NCBI GenBank assembly: GCA_946122785.1
Contig: CAMGYJ010000008.1
Span: 12,859,475 to 12,923,474, forward strand
Length of the DNA: 64,000 bases
Direction: 5' to 3'
Source of the DNA: Linum tenue
Lineage: Eukaryota > Streptophyta > Magnoliopsida > Malpighiales > Linaceae
The stretch's first letter is position 1. Each line of letters starts with the position of its first letter. A program made the position numbers and the translations under genes. Under the pieces are notes generated by a model. That model searched no databases, had not been told where the DNA came from, and saw only the letters and a program-made list of their open reading frames with translations. Shown here piece by piece: positions 9,601 through 20,694 of this stretch.

Positions 9601-11181
9601 CTCAGCAGAACCAATCATTTGCATCTTCGACATGTCCTGAATGAAGCAAAAACAAGAAAAGAAAGTTAAGCATAATGTGCTTCTGCTGGTCAGCTTACTC
9701 ACAGACATCAAGTTGAAGCTAAAATCTGGCACACACAGTACATCTTCCAATAACAAACTTTCTGAAAATTGCACACATCCAATTTGTGTAGCTTTGACTG
9801 TGTGACCTGTTGGCAATGTGATTTGCACATTGTTGACTGGTTTGCTTTTGGCAAACATTTTGGGATCACATATGACATGATCTGAAGCACCAGTGTCGAG
9901 TATCCATATCTCCTCATTAGTATGTGAATCATGAGGTAAAACAGATAAGGTATACTTGCCTGCTTCATTGTATTGCTTACTGATGAAAGCTGCTGCTGAA
10001 TGCGCTGGAAGGTTGGTGTTCTGACTTGCAAGGTTGGAAGCTCCATTGCTTGATTCTGTGGACTTCAATAACTTCATCAGAGCATCATATTGCTCTCTAG
10101 GCATAGTGACTCCATCATTGGCAGACTCTGAACCCACAACAGCATGAGCTTGTCTGTAATTTGAGCCACCAGCTCCTCTTCCACTCCTAGGAGTCATTCC
10201 TGGAGGCCACCCATGCTTGTGATAACAAGTTTCCTCCGTGTGACCTTGCATTTTGCAGAATGTGCAAAATGGCCTTGGGTTTCCAAACCTTCCTCTGCCT
10301 CTGCCCCTGCCTCTTATGTTTCCAGCAGGGTTCCATTCATTTCTGGGCTGGTCTGGAATTCTCATACCCAAGGATTGCAGAGCCATGGCCAAGGATTCAA
10401 CCATTTTCCCTTTCTCCTGATGGCTCCCTGCAAACTGCCTTTCATGCTGCGCCATTTTATAAAATATCTGATCCATTGATGGTAATGGTTCTGTGAACAG
10501 AACTTGGGATCTAGGTATGGAATAATTCTCATTCAATCCTCTCAGAAAATGCACAATCAAATCCCTTTCCAGATGACCTTTGACTGTGTTTATGGCTTGA
10601 CAGCTCACATGACTAGTTGGTGTGCAAGTGCACAAAGGAATTGACTGGTAATTTTTCAATTCTTCCCAGATTGTAATCAAATCAGTGTGATATTCAGACA
10701 AAGTTCTACTTCCTTGCTTCAGAGTACACAGTTGCTCTTTCAATTCCACAATCCTAATCAAATCCCCTTGAGCATATCTGAGTTTTAGGGTTTTCCATAC
10801 CTCAGCAGCAGTCTGGATACTTCGAACGCTCTTTCCGATTACCTCATCAACGGACTGTAAGATCCAGCTTTTGACCATAGTGTTGCAGCTTGTCCATGGC
10901 CAGGCCATTGCATCTCCCGCTTCTGGCTTAGGGATGCTTCCATCTATGAAACCCAGCTTGTTCTTGGAGGCAAGTGCATCGATCATGGCGGTACTCCAGT
11001 CATTGTAGTTGTGAGGGGTGAGCTTTTGTGGAACCAGAACCTGCCCAGGCTGCTCAGACCCATGGAGATAGTAAGGATCTGAGAGTGGATACCCAGTAGC
11101 AAGACGATTAGCGGTGGAGTTGATGGATGCAGAAGGGTCAGCGCCGGTAATGGTGTCGTTGTTTGTAGCTTGCGTAGCCAT
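6517..11181 (-). CDS. Copia gag-pol polyprotein, intact (1554 aa)
   Basis: Single ORF from an ATG at 11181 to a stop inside the 3' LTR. In order: gag domain with an N-Y-x-x-W motif (residues about 55-250); CCHC zinc knuckle C-x2-C-x4-H-x4-C near 307; aspartic protease LDTGASDH near 425; integrase with HHCC zinc finger (LWHYRLGH ... CDVCHFARQK) and catalytic core (HVDIWGP, SDQGQEF, VERKHQ); reverse transcriptase with FAPV, LDINNAFLHG and YVDD near 1178; RNase H with SDSDWG, SRSSCEAEY and LYCDSQSA. All expected catalytic residues are visible. The final 54 or so residues are encoded by LTR sequence, an unusual tail. Gag and pol are in one frame with no shift. Confidence 0.95.
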   Translation of the reverse strand: MATQATNNDTITGADPSASINSTANRLATGYPLSDPYYLHGSEQPGQVLVPQKLTPHNYNDWSTAMIDALASKNKLGFIDGSIPKPEAGDAMAWPWTSCNTMVKSWILQSVDEVIGKSVRSIQTAAEVWKTLKLRYAQGDLIRIVELKEQLCTLKQGSRTLSEYHTDLITIWEELKNYQSIPLCTCTPTSHVSCQAINTVKGHLERDLIVHFLRGLNENYSIPRSQVLFTEPLPSMDQIFYKMAQHERQFAGSHQEKGKMVESLAMALQSLGMRIPDQPRNEWNPAGNIRGRGRGRGRFGNPRPFCTFCKMQGHTEETCYHKHGWPPGMTPRSGRGAGGSNYRQAHAVVGSESANDGVTMPREQYDALMKLLKSTESSNGASNLASQNTNLPAHSAAAFISKQYNEAGKYTLSVLPHDSHTNEEIWILDTGASDHVICDPKMFAKSKPVNNVQITLPTGHTVKATQIGCVQFSESLLLEDVLCVPDFSFNLMSVSKLTSRSTLCLTFFSCFCFIQDMSKMQMIGSAELHHGLYKLDRNYVNSPSKFVASSTTFNLWHYRLGHISQSRVPFFKRIDPSIDIEHSNSCDVCHFARQKRLSFPVSRSITAKAFELIHVDIWGPLSHFSHDGFRYFLTIVDDYSRLTWIILMKQKSEARPHLISFFNLVETQFSTKVKRIRSDQGQEFNMPDFFSKKGVIHELSCVETPQQNSKVERKHQHILAVARALKFQAKLPLEFWSDCVKHAVFLINRTPSHILGNLSPYELFHDKPPDLSFIKVFGCLCFASTLPSTRTKFSSRSRRCIFLGYTTGIKGYRLYDLDTHAVFHSRDVIFHESIFPFTQSHSPNSPASIPSIPVMADDDPPYTPSVPSPPVSPTPPPIDSALEEDDESPPETPPSIHLPSSPGTPLASSDIGSTRVLPPRVVKPPSHLNDYECENLVTRRPQLFASQTCPTAARKERYPIDSYLSYTQLSAAHKHFVLSISAHTEPESYDQAVKYEVWNDAMQTEVLALEKNGTWTIVSLPPGKKKIGCKWVYRIKYLSTGEIERYKARLVAKGYTQTEGIDFQDTFAPVVKMTTVRLFLAIAAARNWFLHQLDINNAFLHGDLEEEVYMALPPGVSGPPNIPNPVCKLHKSLYGLKQASRQWFAKLSDSLSAQGYHSSPADHSLFTRVTPTSYTAILIYVDDLIVGGNDLAEITRIKSHLHQQFSIKDLGDLKFFLGLEVARSSKGIHLSQRKYALELLTAAGHLGAKPVTTPMDYKVHLSVDDGSDKVDATAYRCLVGKLIYLTTTRPDISFATQQVSQFMSAPSVLHQKAVNRILRYVKKNPGFGLFFPATSPLTIKAFSDSDWGACPDTRRSITGYCVFLGGSLVSWKSKKQTTVSRSSCEAEYRALAYATCEVQWLLYLLKDFQLPHPHPANLYCDSQSAIYIAENPSFHERTKHIELDCHLVREKLLRGIIKLFHVSSDHQLADLFTKALSPALFSALLSKLGVLNLYPPACGGVTAGQEEPSGGFSSCKSTTYRDVVVQQNKRTSVATCRMEIGESSTNGRASSATV
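6681..6690 (-). other. Polypurine tract
   Basis: The minus strand reads TGTGGGGGGG immediately before the 3' LTR, the position of the plus-strand DNA primer. Confidence 0.75.
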
Positions 11182-11269
11182 TGTTGGTTGAGTTCAAGAA
11201 TAACAGAGAACGGCAGAAAAGAGAAGAAGAAGAAGAAGGCGGATGAGCAAGGTCAGGGTTCAAAACCCT

Positions 11270-11287
11270 AACCAGGCTCTGATACCA
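11270..11287 (-). other. Primer binding site (tRNA-Met type)
   Basis: Directly beside the 5' LTR the minus strand reads TGGTATCAGAGCCTGG, the classic plant Copia primer site complementary to the 3' end of initiator tRNA-Met. Confidence 0.9.
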
Positions 11288-11621
11288 TAACAACGTTTTG
11301 GCCAAATAGGGTTTTGGGAATCAACTTACCCTCTTCCCTTCTTCTCATTCATATATATATAGTCTGATACATTTGATTAACCCAGCTGTGCTGGTGAAAT
11401 GAAAACAGTGAAAATAGAAAAGACAGAGAACATATCAAAACAGTGAAAAGGGTCGCTTTAGACCGTTGCAGAGGAAGCTCTCCCATTGGTAGATGACTCT
11501 CCTATCTCCATTCGACACGTGGCCACGGATGTCCTCTTGTTCTGCTGAACGACGACGTCTCGATAAGTTGTGGATTTGCAAGAAGAAAAACCACCTGAAG
11601 GTTCTTCTTGTCCTGCTGTTA
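11288..11621 (-). repeat. 5' LTR of the Copia element
   Basis: 334 bp, apparently identical to the copy at 6347-6680. It should contain the element's promoter; a TATATATATA tract lies at about 11352-11361. Confidence 0.9.
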
Positions 11622-11626
11622 CATAT

Positions 11627-12802
11627 GGTTAGGGAAGTTGCCAGTATATGTCACTAATATTTCAATAAGTAATCTATTTGAGGATTGCAAGATGTAATCG
11701 TTAAGTGTATTATAATCGGTGATAGGATAATAAATGTATGGTAATACATTTTTACTATAGGAAAAGTTTGTAGCAGTTAGGATCAATTGATCTAGCTAAG
11801 TATGATAGGCTCATCACGAGCCCAATATGACAGGTATGATTTAAAATGAATCAAACACACAATCTTGATTAGTCTCGCGGTCTGGCATCTCATTGTAAGA
11901 TTAGGAGATGGCAGGGGGAAAGCAGCCAATTGTAAAGTCGAATATATCTAACTGTCAAAATCTTGATTGAATCATTCACTAATTAATGATCTCTCGTTGT
12001 CCTCACAAAAATAACTATTCATTATTATCTTCAGTTTTTTCATTCTAAAATTTCCTTTACTAATTTGATGGTCGAAATTAACTTTTGAACTCCGACCAGT
12101 AAAGAACTTGTTCTTGTGGAGCTAATGTCTATCAATAATCCACCAAGATGCTTCATACCCAAACCAGAGCTACATGCAAGGTGTAGAGCTAGAAGATTGT
12201 AGATGCAGATTTCACGTGCATGCAACAACTATAATTATTTCCTTGATTTCCAGTTTTCCACAACCATATCTGGAAAAATGAAGTAAAAAGGAAAAGGACC
12301 TTTCTTATTGCATTTCATTTTGAACAAAAATTTATGTGCTCAATTCATCCAAAAGGTCAATGAATGACCCAACAATTTGGAAAGTTACATTACCAACTAC
12401 CCTTATATAAAATAATCAACCAAGCCACTTGTTCCATTACAACTTGATCCACCTCCCCAATTTGCTTCTAATTCATCCAAAATATAATTTTAATAATAAT
12501 TATTATAATAGTAACAATAACCACAATCATTACAAAAAATTTAATTTTGTAATCAATATTAAATGTAAGAATTTTTTGCCCATTGGGATCATCACAAAAT
12601 TAATTAATAAAGGAAATGTGGCCACCTTTTGTACCTTCCTGCAACTAAACCTTAACTTTTATAAACTAGTTCATCTATTTCCTTGATCTGATCAATACAA
12701 GAATGGAGAATGGAATACAATCAATACATGTATGAATACATTAGTATACCCAATGAGACAAAATTATACAAGATCTAGACTTGCTTACCTTTACACTACT
12801 AC
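11627..12802. other. Spacer upstream of CLC-b
   Basis: AT-rich sequence with no supported gene. It contains the CLC-b promoter at its right end and TAATAA-type low-complexity sequence around 12480-12560. Confidence 0.5.
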
Positions 12803-12810
12803 TATATAAG
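12803..12810 (+). promoter_or_regulatory. Probable TATA box of CLC-b
   Basis: TATATAAG, 145 bp before the CLC-b start codon, in a suitable position for a leader of about 110-120 nt. Inference from motif and position only. Confidence 0.5.
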
Positions 12811-12954
12811 TTCCTGCTCATTTGGCTCTATGTTCCCATTTCTTAGTATTTTTAAAATAGCCTCAACTCTTTCTACTCACCCTTAAGCATCATCATCACA
12901 ATCATTATCTCCTCTGCCTTCATTGCTCTGCCTGCTTCTGTTGCAGCTCCATCA

Positions 12955-15900
12955 ATGGAGGAAGACAATTGTTGCACATCCCAATTGCCAACAGAAACAC
13001 AAGCACCAGTAATGGAAGAAAGAGATCCAGAGAGCAACAGCAGCACACTCCAGGAGCCACTCCTGAAGAGAAACAGAACACTCTCGTCAACCCCATTGGC
13101 CATTGTTGGAACCAAAGTGTCCCATATAGAGAGCTTGGATTATGAGTTAGTACTGAGAAAACCCCATCTCTTCATTTTCCTTCTTTTCCTTTCTGGGTTC
13201 TTACAAAATTTCAGATTTTGTGATGTGGGTTTTTTCTGTTTCATTTTCATGTTTACAGGATCAATGAAAATGATCTGTTCAAGCATGATTGGAGGAGTAG
13301 ATCCAAAGTCCAAGTGCTGCAGTATGTGTTCCTGAAATGGTCACTGGCCTTCCTTGTGGGAGGCTTGACAGGTTTAATTGCCACTCTCATTAACCTTGCT
13401 GTGGAGAATATTGCTGGGTACAAGATTCTGGCTGTTGTCAACTTGATCAAGGAAGAAAGGTTCAAACTTTCTTATGTTCTTTCTTTTCTTGTCCATATTT
13501 CCCATGTGGGTATTATTGTGAATCAGTTTTGTTGTTTGTTTGTTTGCAGGTATTTGACAGGGTTAGCGTTTATGACTGGAGTCAATCTGGTGTTGACAGC
13601 TTTTGCAGCTGTGTTGTGTGTGTTCTTTGCACCAACTGCAGCTGGACCTGGGATCCCTGAGATCAAAGCTTATCTTAATGGGATTGATACACCAAACATG
13701 TTTGGTGCCACTACTTTGCTTGTTAAGGTAGGATTTTTCAGTAATCTGGCACTTAAAGAACATTTGGTAGTCTTAGCAAATTATATCTTTTGATAACAAT
13801 TTCAACATACTTCTATCGATATTTTACGATCATGCATCAAATAATTTACCGAGTTAAATCACATATGTTACAAAATCCACCAAATTTAACATACTACTCA
13901 TTTCAAAATCCACGAAGTGAAACCATTTACCCATTTCAGTAAACCAAACACACTAGCAAGATCACTAATGGATCAAACTCTTTAGTTCTTATAGAGGTAA
14001 AGCCTTAATCTTTGAGCTAATGGTCAAGTCACATGTAAATAAGTACGAAATGGTTGCTAGCTTTCTTGACTTACATTTACTATCCTAGCATTTGACTTCT
14101 TTTTAATAAAAAGGCAGCACGTAGCCACGACAATCTGCAATGAACCTAAACAAGATGCCATCACTTCTCTTCTTCCCAGATATTTGGAAGCATTGGAGCA
14201 GTCTCCGCAGGGCTAGACCTTGGCAAAGAAGGCCCTCTAGTCCACATCGGCAGCTGCATTGCCTCCCTGCTTGGACAAGGAGGCCCAGACAACTACCGCC
14301 TCAAGTGGCGATGGCTTCGATACTTCAACAACGACAGGGACAGGCGAGACATAATAACCTGTGGAGCTTCATCAGGTGTTTGTGCAGCTTTCAGGTCTCC
14401 AGTTGGTGGTGTGCTGTTCGCCCTCGAGGAAGTCGCCACCTGGTGGAGGAGTGCATTGCTGTGGAGGAATTTCTTCAGCACGGCTGTGGTCGTGGTGATC
14501 CTCAGAGCATTCATCGAGATCTGCAATTCGGGGCGATGTGGACTGTTTGGGAGTGGTGGGTTGATCATGTTTGATGTGAGCAGTGTGGAAGTGAGGTATC
14601 ATGTGATGGATGTCATACCAGTGGTATTGATTGGGGTCATTGGTGGAGTTCTGGGGAGTCTGTACAATTATCTGCTTCACAAGGTGCTTAGGCTGTACAA
14701 TCTCATCAACGAGTAAGCCACACTTTCATTCCAGCTTTCTTCTCTTCATAAGTTCCCCATGGGTGAGTCAATCATAATAACCACCCACCTTTATATGATG
14801 CAGGAAAGGGAAGTTTCACAAGCTTCTCTTAGCCTTAACTGTCTCTATCTTCACCTCAGTGTGTCTCTACTGCCTCCCATTCCTAGCGAAATGCCAGCCC
14901 TGCGACCCTTCTCTGCCTGAGATATGTCCAACGAACACAAGGTCAGGCAACTTCAAGCAATTCAACTGCCCAGATGGGCACTACAATGACCTTGCAACTC
15001 TCCTTCTTACCACGAATGATGATGCAGTGAGGAATATCTTCTCCACCAACACTCCAACCGAGTTTCAGCCAATGTCTCTCGTCATTTTCTTCGTTCTGTA
15101 CTGCATTCTAGGACTGTTCACTTTTGGCATTGCTGTACCTTCTGGCCTTTTCCTCCCGATCATCCTAATGGGATCCGCTTACGGCCGCCTGCTTGCACTC
15201 GCCATGGGATCTTACACCAAAATCGACCAAGGCCTTTATGCAGTGCTAGGTGCAGCTTCACTCATGGCTGGATCAATGAGAATGACGGTCTCCCTTTGTG
15301 TGATTTTTCTCGAACTCACCAACAACCTCTTGTTGCTCCCCATAACAATGATAGTTTTACTCATAGCGAAATCTGTAGGGGATAGCTTCAATCCAAGCAT
15401 ATACGACATAATCCTGGAGCTGAAAGGATTGCCGTTCTTGGATGCTAATCCTGAGCCGTGGATGAGAAACTTCACAGTTGCAGAGCTTGTTGATGCCAAA
15501 GAGCCAGTAGTTACCTTATGTGGAGTAGAGAAGGTATCGAAGATTGTTGATGTGCTTAGAAACACATCCCACCATGGGTTTCCAGTTGTGGATGAAGGAG
15601 TTGTGCCGCCATTGGGAGTTGCAGCAGCAGGAGCAACTGAGATACATGGGCTGATTCTAAGAGCTCATCTGGTTCAAGTGCTGAAGAAGAAGTGGTTCCT
15701 GCAAGAGAAGAGAAGAACAGATGAGTGGGAAGTAAGGGAAAAGTTCTCCTCGGTTGACCTGGCTGAGAGAGAAGGCAGGATTGAAGAGGTGGCAGTGACC
15801 AGGGAAGAAATGGAAATGTATGTTGATTTGCATCCTCTAACCAATTCAACTCCTTTCACAGTGGTTGAAAGCATGTCAGTAGCAAAGGCAATGGTGCTCT

Positions 15901-16167
15901 TCAGGCAAGTCGGGCTTCGCCATTTGCTTGTGGTTCCTAAGTATCAAGCTGCAGGGGTAAGTAAATTTTGGTAAAGTTGAAGAGTTTTCTGCAGATAACA
16001 TACCTGTTATAGACTTATAGTATCCATTATACTTATCTTACCAGCTGCTTGATTTGCAGATTCCTCCGGTGGTTGGCATTCTGACTCGGCAGGATCTAAG
16101 GGCACATAACATTTTGACAGCCTTCCCTCATCTTGCAGGATCCAAGAGCCGAGGAAAGCACAACTAA
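12955..16167 (+). CDS. CLC-B: CLC-type nitrate/proton exchanger, CLC-a/b clade (787 aa)
   Basis: Anion/H+ antiporter of the tonoplast CLC-a/CLC-b type, which in Arabidopsis loads nitrate into the vacuole. Six exons: 12955-13145, 13259-13459, 13550-13727, 14180-14712, 14804-15956, 16060-16167; phases agree and the product is 787 aa, family-sized. Diagnostic residues: selectivity motif GPGIP at 163-167 with Pro (nitrate-type; chloride-type relatives have Ser), gating Glu 207 in GKEGP, proton Glu 274 in LEEVATWW, and two C-terminal CBS domains ending in GILTRQDLRAHNIL. The stretch VGVAAAG..E-like before HGLILRAH resembles CLC-b more than CLC-a, so the b assignment is probable. The donor of intron 2 (GTTCAA) is weak and that 90-nt intron is open in frame. 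It is convergent with the methyltransferase gene, 358 bp away. Confidence 0.93.
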
Positions 16168-16525
16168 AACCTCAAAATATCGACCTTCTCATTTCCGAAA
16201 TAAGATTCCTATTCTTTCAATCAATTTTTACAGGGGGTTCATCAACATTACAAGATGGTGCCAGAATCCCATAGGCATCCCAGTTTGATATGATAAACTC
16301 AAACACATCATTATTTTCGTGTAGAAAAGAGCAAACACAACAAAATGGCTTCTGTGATCTTTTACATTCGCTTATACAGATGTATCTCAGCTGTATGCTT
16401 GTTATACACATCTTGAGCTTTTCTTGATCGGTTGAAAATTCTGCATTACTTCCTTAGCTCATCTTCTAGTCCCGATTTGGGACCAGTGAAGCTTCCTGAT
16501 ATATAACACCAATTTTCCAAGATGC
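16168..16525. other. Shared 3' region of convergent genes
   Basis: 358 bp between the CLC-b stop codon and the stop codon of the minus-strand methyltransferase. It must hold both 3' UTRs and polyadenylation signals, so the transcripts may overlap. No further gene is seen. Confidence 0.6.
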
Positions 16526-19500
16526 TCATGAACGTTTTTTCTTCTTTCCTAGTTTCTTTTTCTTGAGGTTAGCTACTTTGCCCCTCTGGAAGACAGCCAG
16601 AACCTCTATGCTGCAAATGTTACCAAAATTATTTCCATAATAAATTCTGACGAAAGAGAAAGAAAAGAGAAAAAAACAAGAGCCCATCCTCCCAACCTTC
16701 AGGAGAGGCAGTACCTCTGAGTTCCAGGAAAGAAATTAAAACCATGTGCATGTTCCAACCGCCATTTGTTCGTAGACAACAGCGCTTTGCAATCCTGTCA
16801 AAGGTAGCAGCACTATTAGCCTTTGTAGTTCGTACATAGTACATACCCTAGACAAGTTGAAAGGTAAATGTCTTCCAGGCAAAAGTACCTCTTTGAAGCT
16901 CTCCCAACCACAGCTTATATAGATTAGTGTTTGAGGGAGAACTAGGGGTCCATCCGATGTTGTTGAACTCCTAACATAAACTGAAGATTCTCTGGCACGT
17001 AAGACCCATGGTCTTTTTTCTTCTTTGACTTGAGAGCTGAAATGACAGGGTAAAAAGTTCTTGTGAGAATCACAACTTCAACTGGTATTGATTTTGATTC
17101 CTGAACATCATGCTTGGAGAGCAGAGAAGTGAAGCCTACCCATCAGTTGATGGCATTGGTTTAAGATTCCGGAAGGATATAGTCTTCAATGCATCAACAA
17201 GAGGCGCATCCAGTCCCTTCCTTGGTGGATCAACAATGACTACTTCAGACCCCATGAGCCAAGAAAGAGGTTCCTATGCATTCAAATTAGATAGCATAAT
17301 TAGTCAACTTTTTTCAAAATGGAAGCTACACATTAACTATTTTGGTAACTAATGAAGGCTAAGAGTTGAGACTATATTCCAGAAAACTGGAGAGTAGCAC
17401 TCACAGCAGAAGTGTCTGCTTGGTGCCAGCTGATGCTGCCATCTAAGGACTTTGGAAGGCGTTCAACAGTCTTCTCAAAGGACAATTTCGACTCTTTATT
17501 AACCTCGACGCACTTGACAGATCTGAAAAAAGCAGAAAATCAGAGTCATTTAGTTTGTCGTGGCTAAACAACCAAGATCACAAGAGCATTGAGAGGTATA
17601 ATTAAGGGTCTTGCCTGCATTTTCTACTGGCGGCAACTGACAACCCAATTACTCCAGCTCCAGCATACAAGTCAGCAACTGATGATCTTCGAGGTACATA
17701 TTTTTGTAACTTCCACAGTAAGGAATCAAAAGCCTGAAAAGAAGCACATATGTAATTTGATAAGGAAATGGAATCCCAAGAGGAAAATGATAGTGCATTG
17801 CAATAAATATGATGAATGTGTCATATGATTTTGTTTAAGAGTTCTCACGCGTGTATTGGCTTGGCCAAAGCTAGATGGAGCCAAGGATACATCGATACCT
17901 CCAACATGCTCCCACAAATCCGTTTCTCCTAAAAGATGTCTCCACCTATTCCCGAAGATAATCTGCATCATTTTCCAAACAACTTAACTTTACGATTGTA
18001 ATGGCCAGAGACTTATATTCAGCTGTTCAACAAGTTCTTGCCTTAACATTCTATAACTTGTACGCTCTATCAGAAAACACAGTTGGCAATTTGATAATAT
18101 CCTTTTCGGTTTAAAAATAGAGTCAGCATAACTCACATTATTAGACGACGTCTGGAAATTAGCCCACACAGAGTGGATGATATTTTCGTTGCTCTTTGGT
18201 CCACCATTTCTCCACAAGAACTGAAATCAAAAGTATATAGCCAAATCCATATCAGAACTGAAATAGCAGGAAAAAAGATATATAAAGAGATGGAAAAGAA
18301 AATGAAAGGAAGGGCATTCAAATACCTGAGCCAAGGCAGTTAACTTTTCAGAACTAGGAGAGGTCTCATTTCTTGTATTCCAAACTAGAGAAACCTGTAC
18401 TTTACCTGAAACAGGTTGAAAAAGACAACTCTTGTTAAACTTAAAACTCCCTTAAATTCATAAAAAGCTTCACATATGTTCAGTAGGTAACCATTTTTAT
18501 ATCTATCCGAGACAGGAAGTGATGTGTTGTGAGTGGTAACGGCCATCTGCAATACCCAAATCATTTCTCAGCATTCGAGGACAAACACATTATGGCTTGC
18601 ACTCTGTACACTAATTAACATGATATCAGCTGCTGCATTCACTAACCTGCACATATCGCAAGTCACCGGTTCCCTGATCTTCATCATAAGGCAGAATCCT
18701 CAATGCAGTGATACCTATTACCCAATATCCAGAACCCTAAAACATAAGAAATGCGATTCATTTCCAACACAAATATATCAGAGAAGCATTTTTCAGACAA
18801 ATCCATCTAAAACCTTTTCTCAACAGTTCAACAGCAGCATTGATTCTTGGATGATGAGCTGCAGAAACAAAAGGAGACTAAGAAAAGAGAATTCACAAAC
18901 AAACACCAAATTGTGCAACAATCCAATCGAGATTTTTTATTAAACCTTTGCAATGGGGAATGTCGACCACGTTATGAGTCCCCTCCTCGTACAGTCCAAT
19001 CAAAGGGGTCGCCGACGAACCCCGGACGGCAAGCTTCGCTCGACACCTCCATTCCCACTTTATAACAAGAAGCAAAGAATCAGTATCCGGGAGTGAAATC
19101 AATCTCCGTTCATTTAACTTTTAGAGCCTTCTTACAAGTCTAGAACTATCGAAAGTGAAATCCGAGACTCCGAGTTTGCTGAAGAACTCAGCCGCCTCAT
19201 CAACCACGGAGGGACGATCGAGGTCGAGCTCGTGAGTGCAGCCTGAGCATCTGAAAGAACAAATCAACAAAAAATGAAAAGAAACCCCAACCCGCGTCTT
19301 ATCAGAAGCACAGTAGAAACGGAAATTGTATGAGTGCGGGGAAATTGGGGAAGATGGGAAGAAAGCGTACGATTGGAAATGAGGGCACTCGAGAGCGCAC
19401 TTGCTGTTCGACGGAGGAATTGCAGCTTCTAATTTGAGGCTCTTCGCCGGCCGCGAAGACGGCGGAGGGAGGGGTTTAGCGGTTGCCGGGGCGGGGAAGG

Positions 19501-19579
19501 GGAGGGTGGCGGAAGAAGATGCATGCCAGAAGACGGGCGGAGAGAAAGAGACGCGGGAAGAAAGTAAGTAGAGATGCAT
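16526..19579 (-). CDS. TrmA/RumA-type RNA (uracil-C5) methyltransferase, probably plastid (521 aa)
   Basis: SAM-dependent methyltransferase expected to make m5U in tRNA or rRNA. Fifteen exons fit in phase: 19371-19579, 19136-19250, 18946-19057, 18814-18858, 18647-18714, 18492-18546, 18326-18405, 18137-18220, 17849-17962, 17615-17733, 17405-17522, 17140-17273, 16889-17036, 16715-16794, 16526-16610. Features: Ser/Pro-rich basic N-terminus like a transit peptide; cysteines 61, 65, 71 and 74 spaced as the Fe-S cluster of RumA; FGQANT; SAM motif DLYAGAG at 315-321; VIVDPPRKG with Asp 388; nucleophile Cys 460 in YISCGWESF; general-base Glu 496 near the end; then a Lys-rich tail. Intron 10 begins with GC, not GT. 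The Arabidopsis counterpart is probably At3g27180 (from memory). Substrate is not determinable here. Confidence 0.88.
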
Positions 19580-20694
19580 AATGCCGGCAAATGGAGTAGA
19601 GTTGCCAGCCGGCGACGGAAGAAGACGGAGGTCCTGGCGGGAATGGATAATGAAAATATCTGCAACTCTCTCTAAGTCTAAAGTCTAAACTCTAAAGTGA
19701 GCTTTCGCTAGGCAGGCTACGGAACTGCAAGTTGTGCCGTCAGCGCGAGTAAATCAATTTTAAAAAATGCGCTTAATTAATGGCGGGTAGTTAGTAACTC
19801 GTAAGAATAAGTTTTTTACTATTGGTAAATAGTAAAAATTCAAAAGCTGAAATAATATGTTTTACTTTGGAGAGTTTAGTACTTGTGTTAGTTACTTCAG
19901 GTGAATATATGCCAAAAACACTAGGTGAGGAGTAGATAATCTAAAATGGCACATAAATTGGTAATCAACAACTATTCATTGGTGAGATTTTATGTCGTTA
20001 CATTTGCATACTCATGTTTCACATATCGTGGAACAATCAACCTAATAGACAATGTTGGTCAACCTATATCATCAAGTGCGTCTAATCGCCATGGCAAATG
20101 TTTGCTCTTTGCTGCTCAAACTTGATACTGCAAAGTAAACTTAATTCCCATGGTCAGAGATCGAATCCTAGTCAACGGATTCGACATGATTAAAGGACGA
20201 GGCAGCAAACTAGCACACCAATTTTAAAGGTTTGTGCGTCAGTCAACAACCGAATGAGACCAAGTGAGGAGAGTAATGGAAGTGCATATAGGCAATTATC
20301 ATTTCTGGCTCTATACACCAGGTCGTGGTGAAGCTATACAGCCATAACTCACCCAAGAATACCAAAGAACTATAGTACATCCATCCAGCTGGGTGGAATA
20401 GACCTGTTTAATTCATGCAACATTACATACAAGAAAGACACAAGGTATCATCCAAAATGGGGATTCACAGGGACATAAACAGAGAGAGTCAGCCAAAGGA
20501 AGCAAACCATAAAACCCACTTTGCTTGGGCAACTTCAATGGCTGGGAGGTAAGAAAAGGAAAGCTGAAAACAGAAGGAGCCTCTTGCATTTCTTTTGTTG
20601 TGTTTGAATAAGGGAGCCTCTTACATTGCAAAGGGGAGGAAGATTCTACAAATCACAAAAGAAGAGGAATCTGTGAACGAAAGAGAGAAAGCAC
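19580..20694. other. Spacer and RPS21 3' region
   Basis: Lies between the 5' end of the methyltransferase and the stop of RPS21, both minus strand. No supported gene; the right part (about 20400-20694) is probably RPS21 3' UTR. Confidence 0.5.

Larger units (their letters stand above)
6347..11621 (-). mobile_element. Complete Ty1/Copia LTR retrotransposon
   Basis: A full element on the minus strand: two 334-bp LTRs (6347-6680, 11288-11621), a 5-bp target duplication CATAT (6342-6346, 11622-11626), a tRNA-Met-type primer site next to the 5' LTR, a G-run polypurine tract next to the 3' LTR, and one uninterrupted gag-pol ORF. By eye the two LTRs show no difference, and the ORF has no stop or frameshift, so insertion is recent and the copy may be competent. 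Internal order PR-INT-RT-RH identifies Copia. Confidence 0.95.

Noticed and set aside
14140..14574. Overlapping frames within CLC-b exon 4
   Set aside because: Only the frame with GKEGP and LEEVATWW matches the CLC family; the others are shadows.
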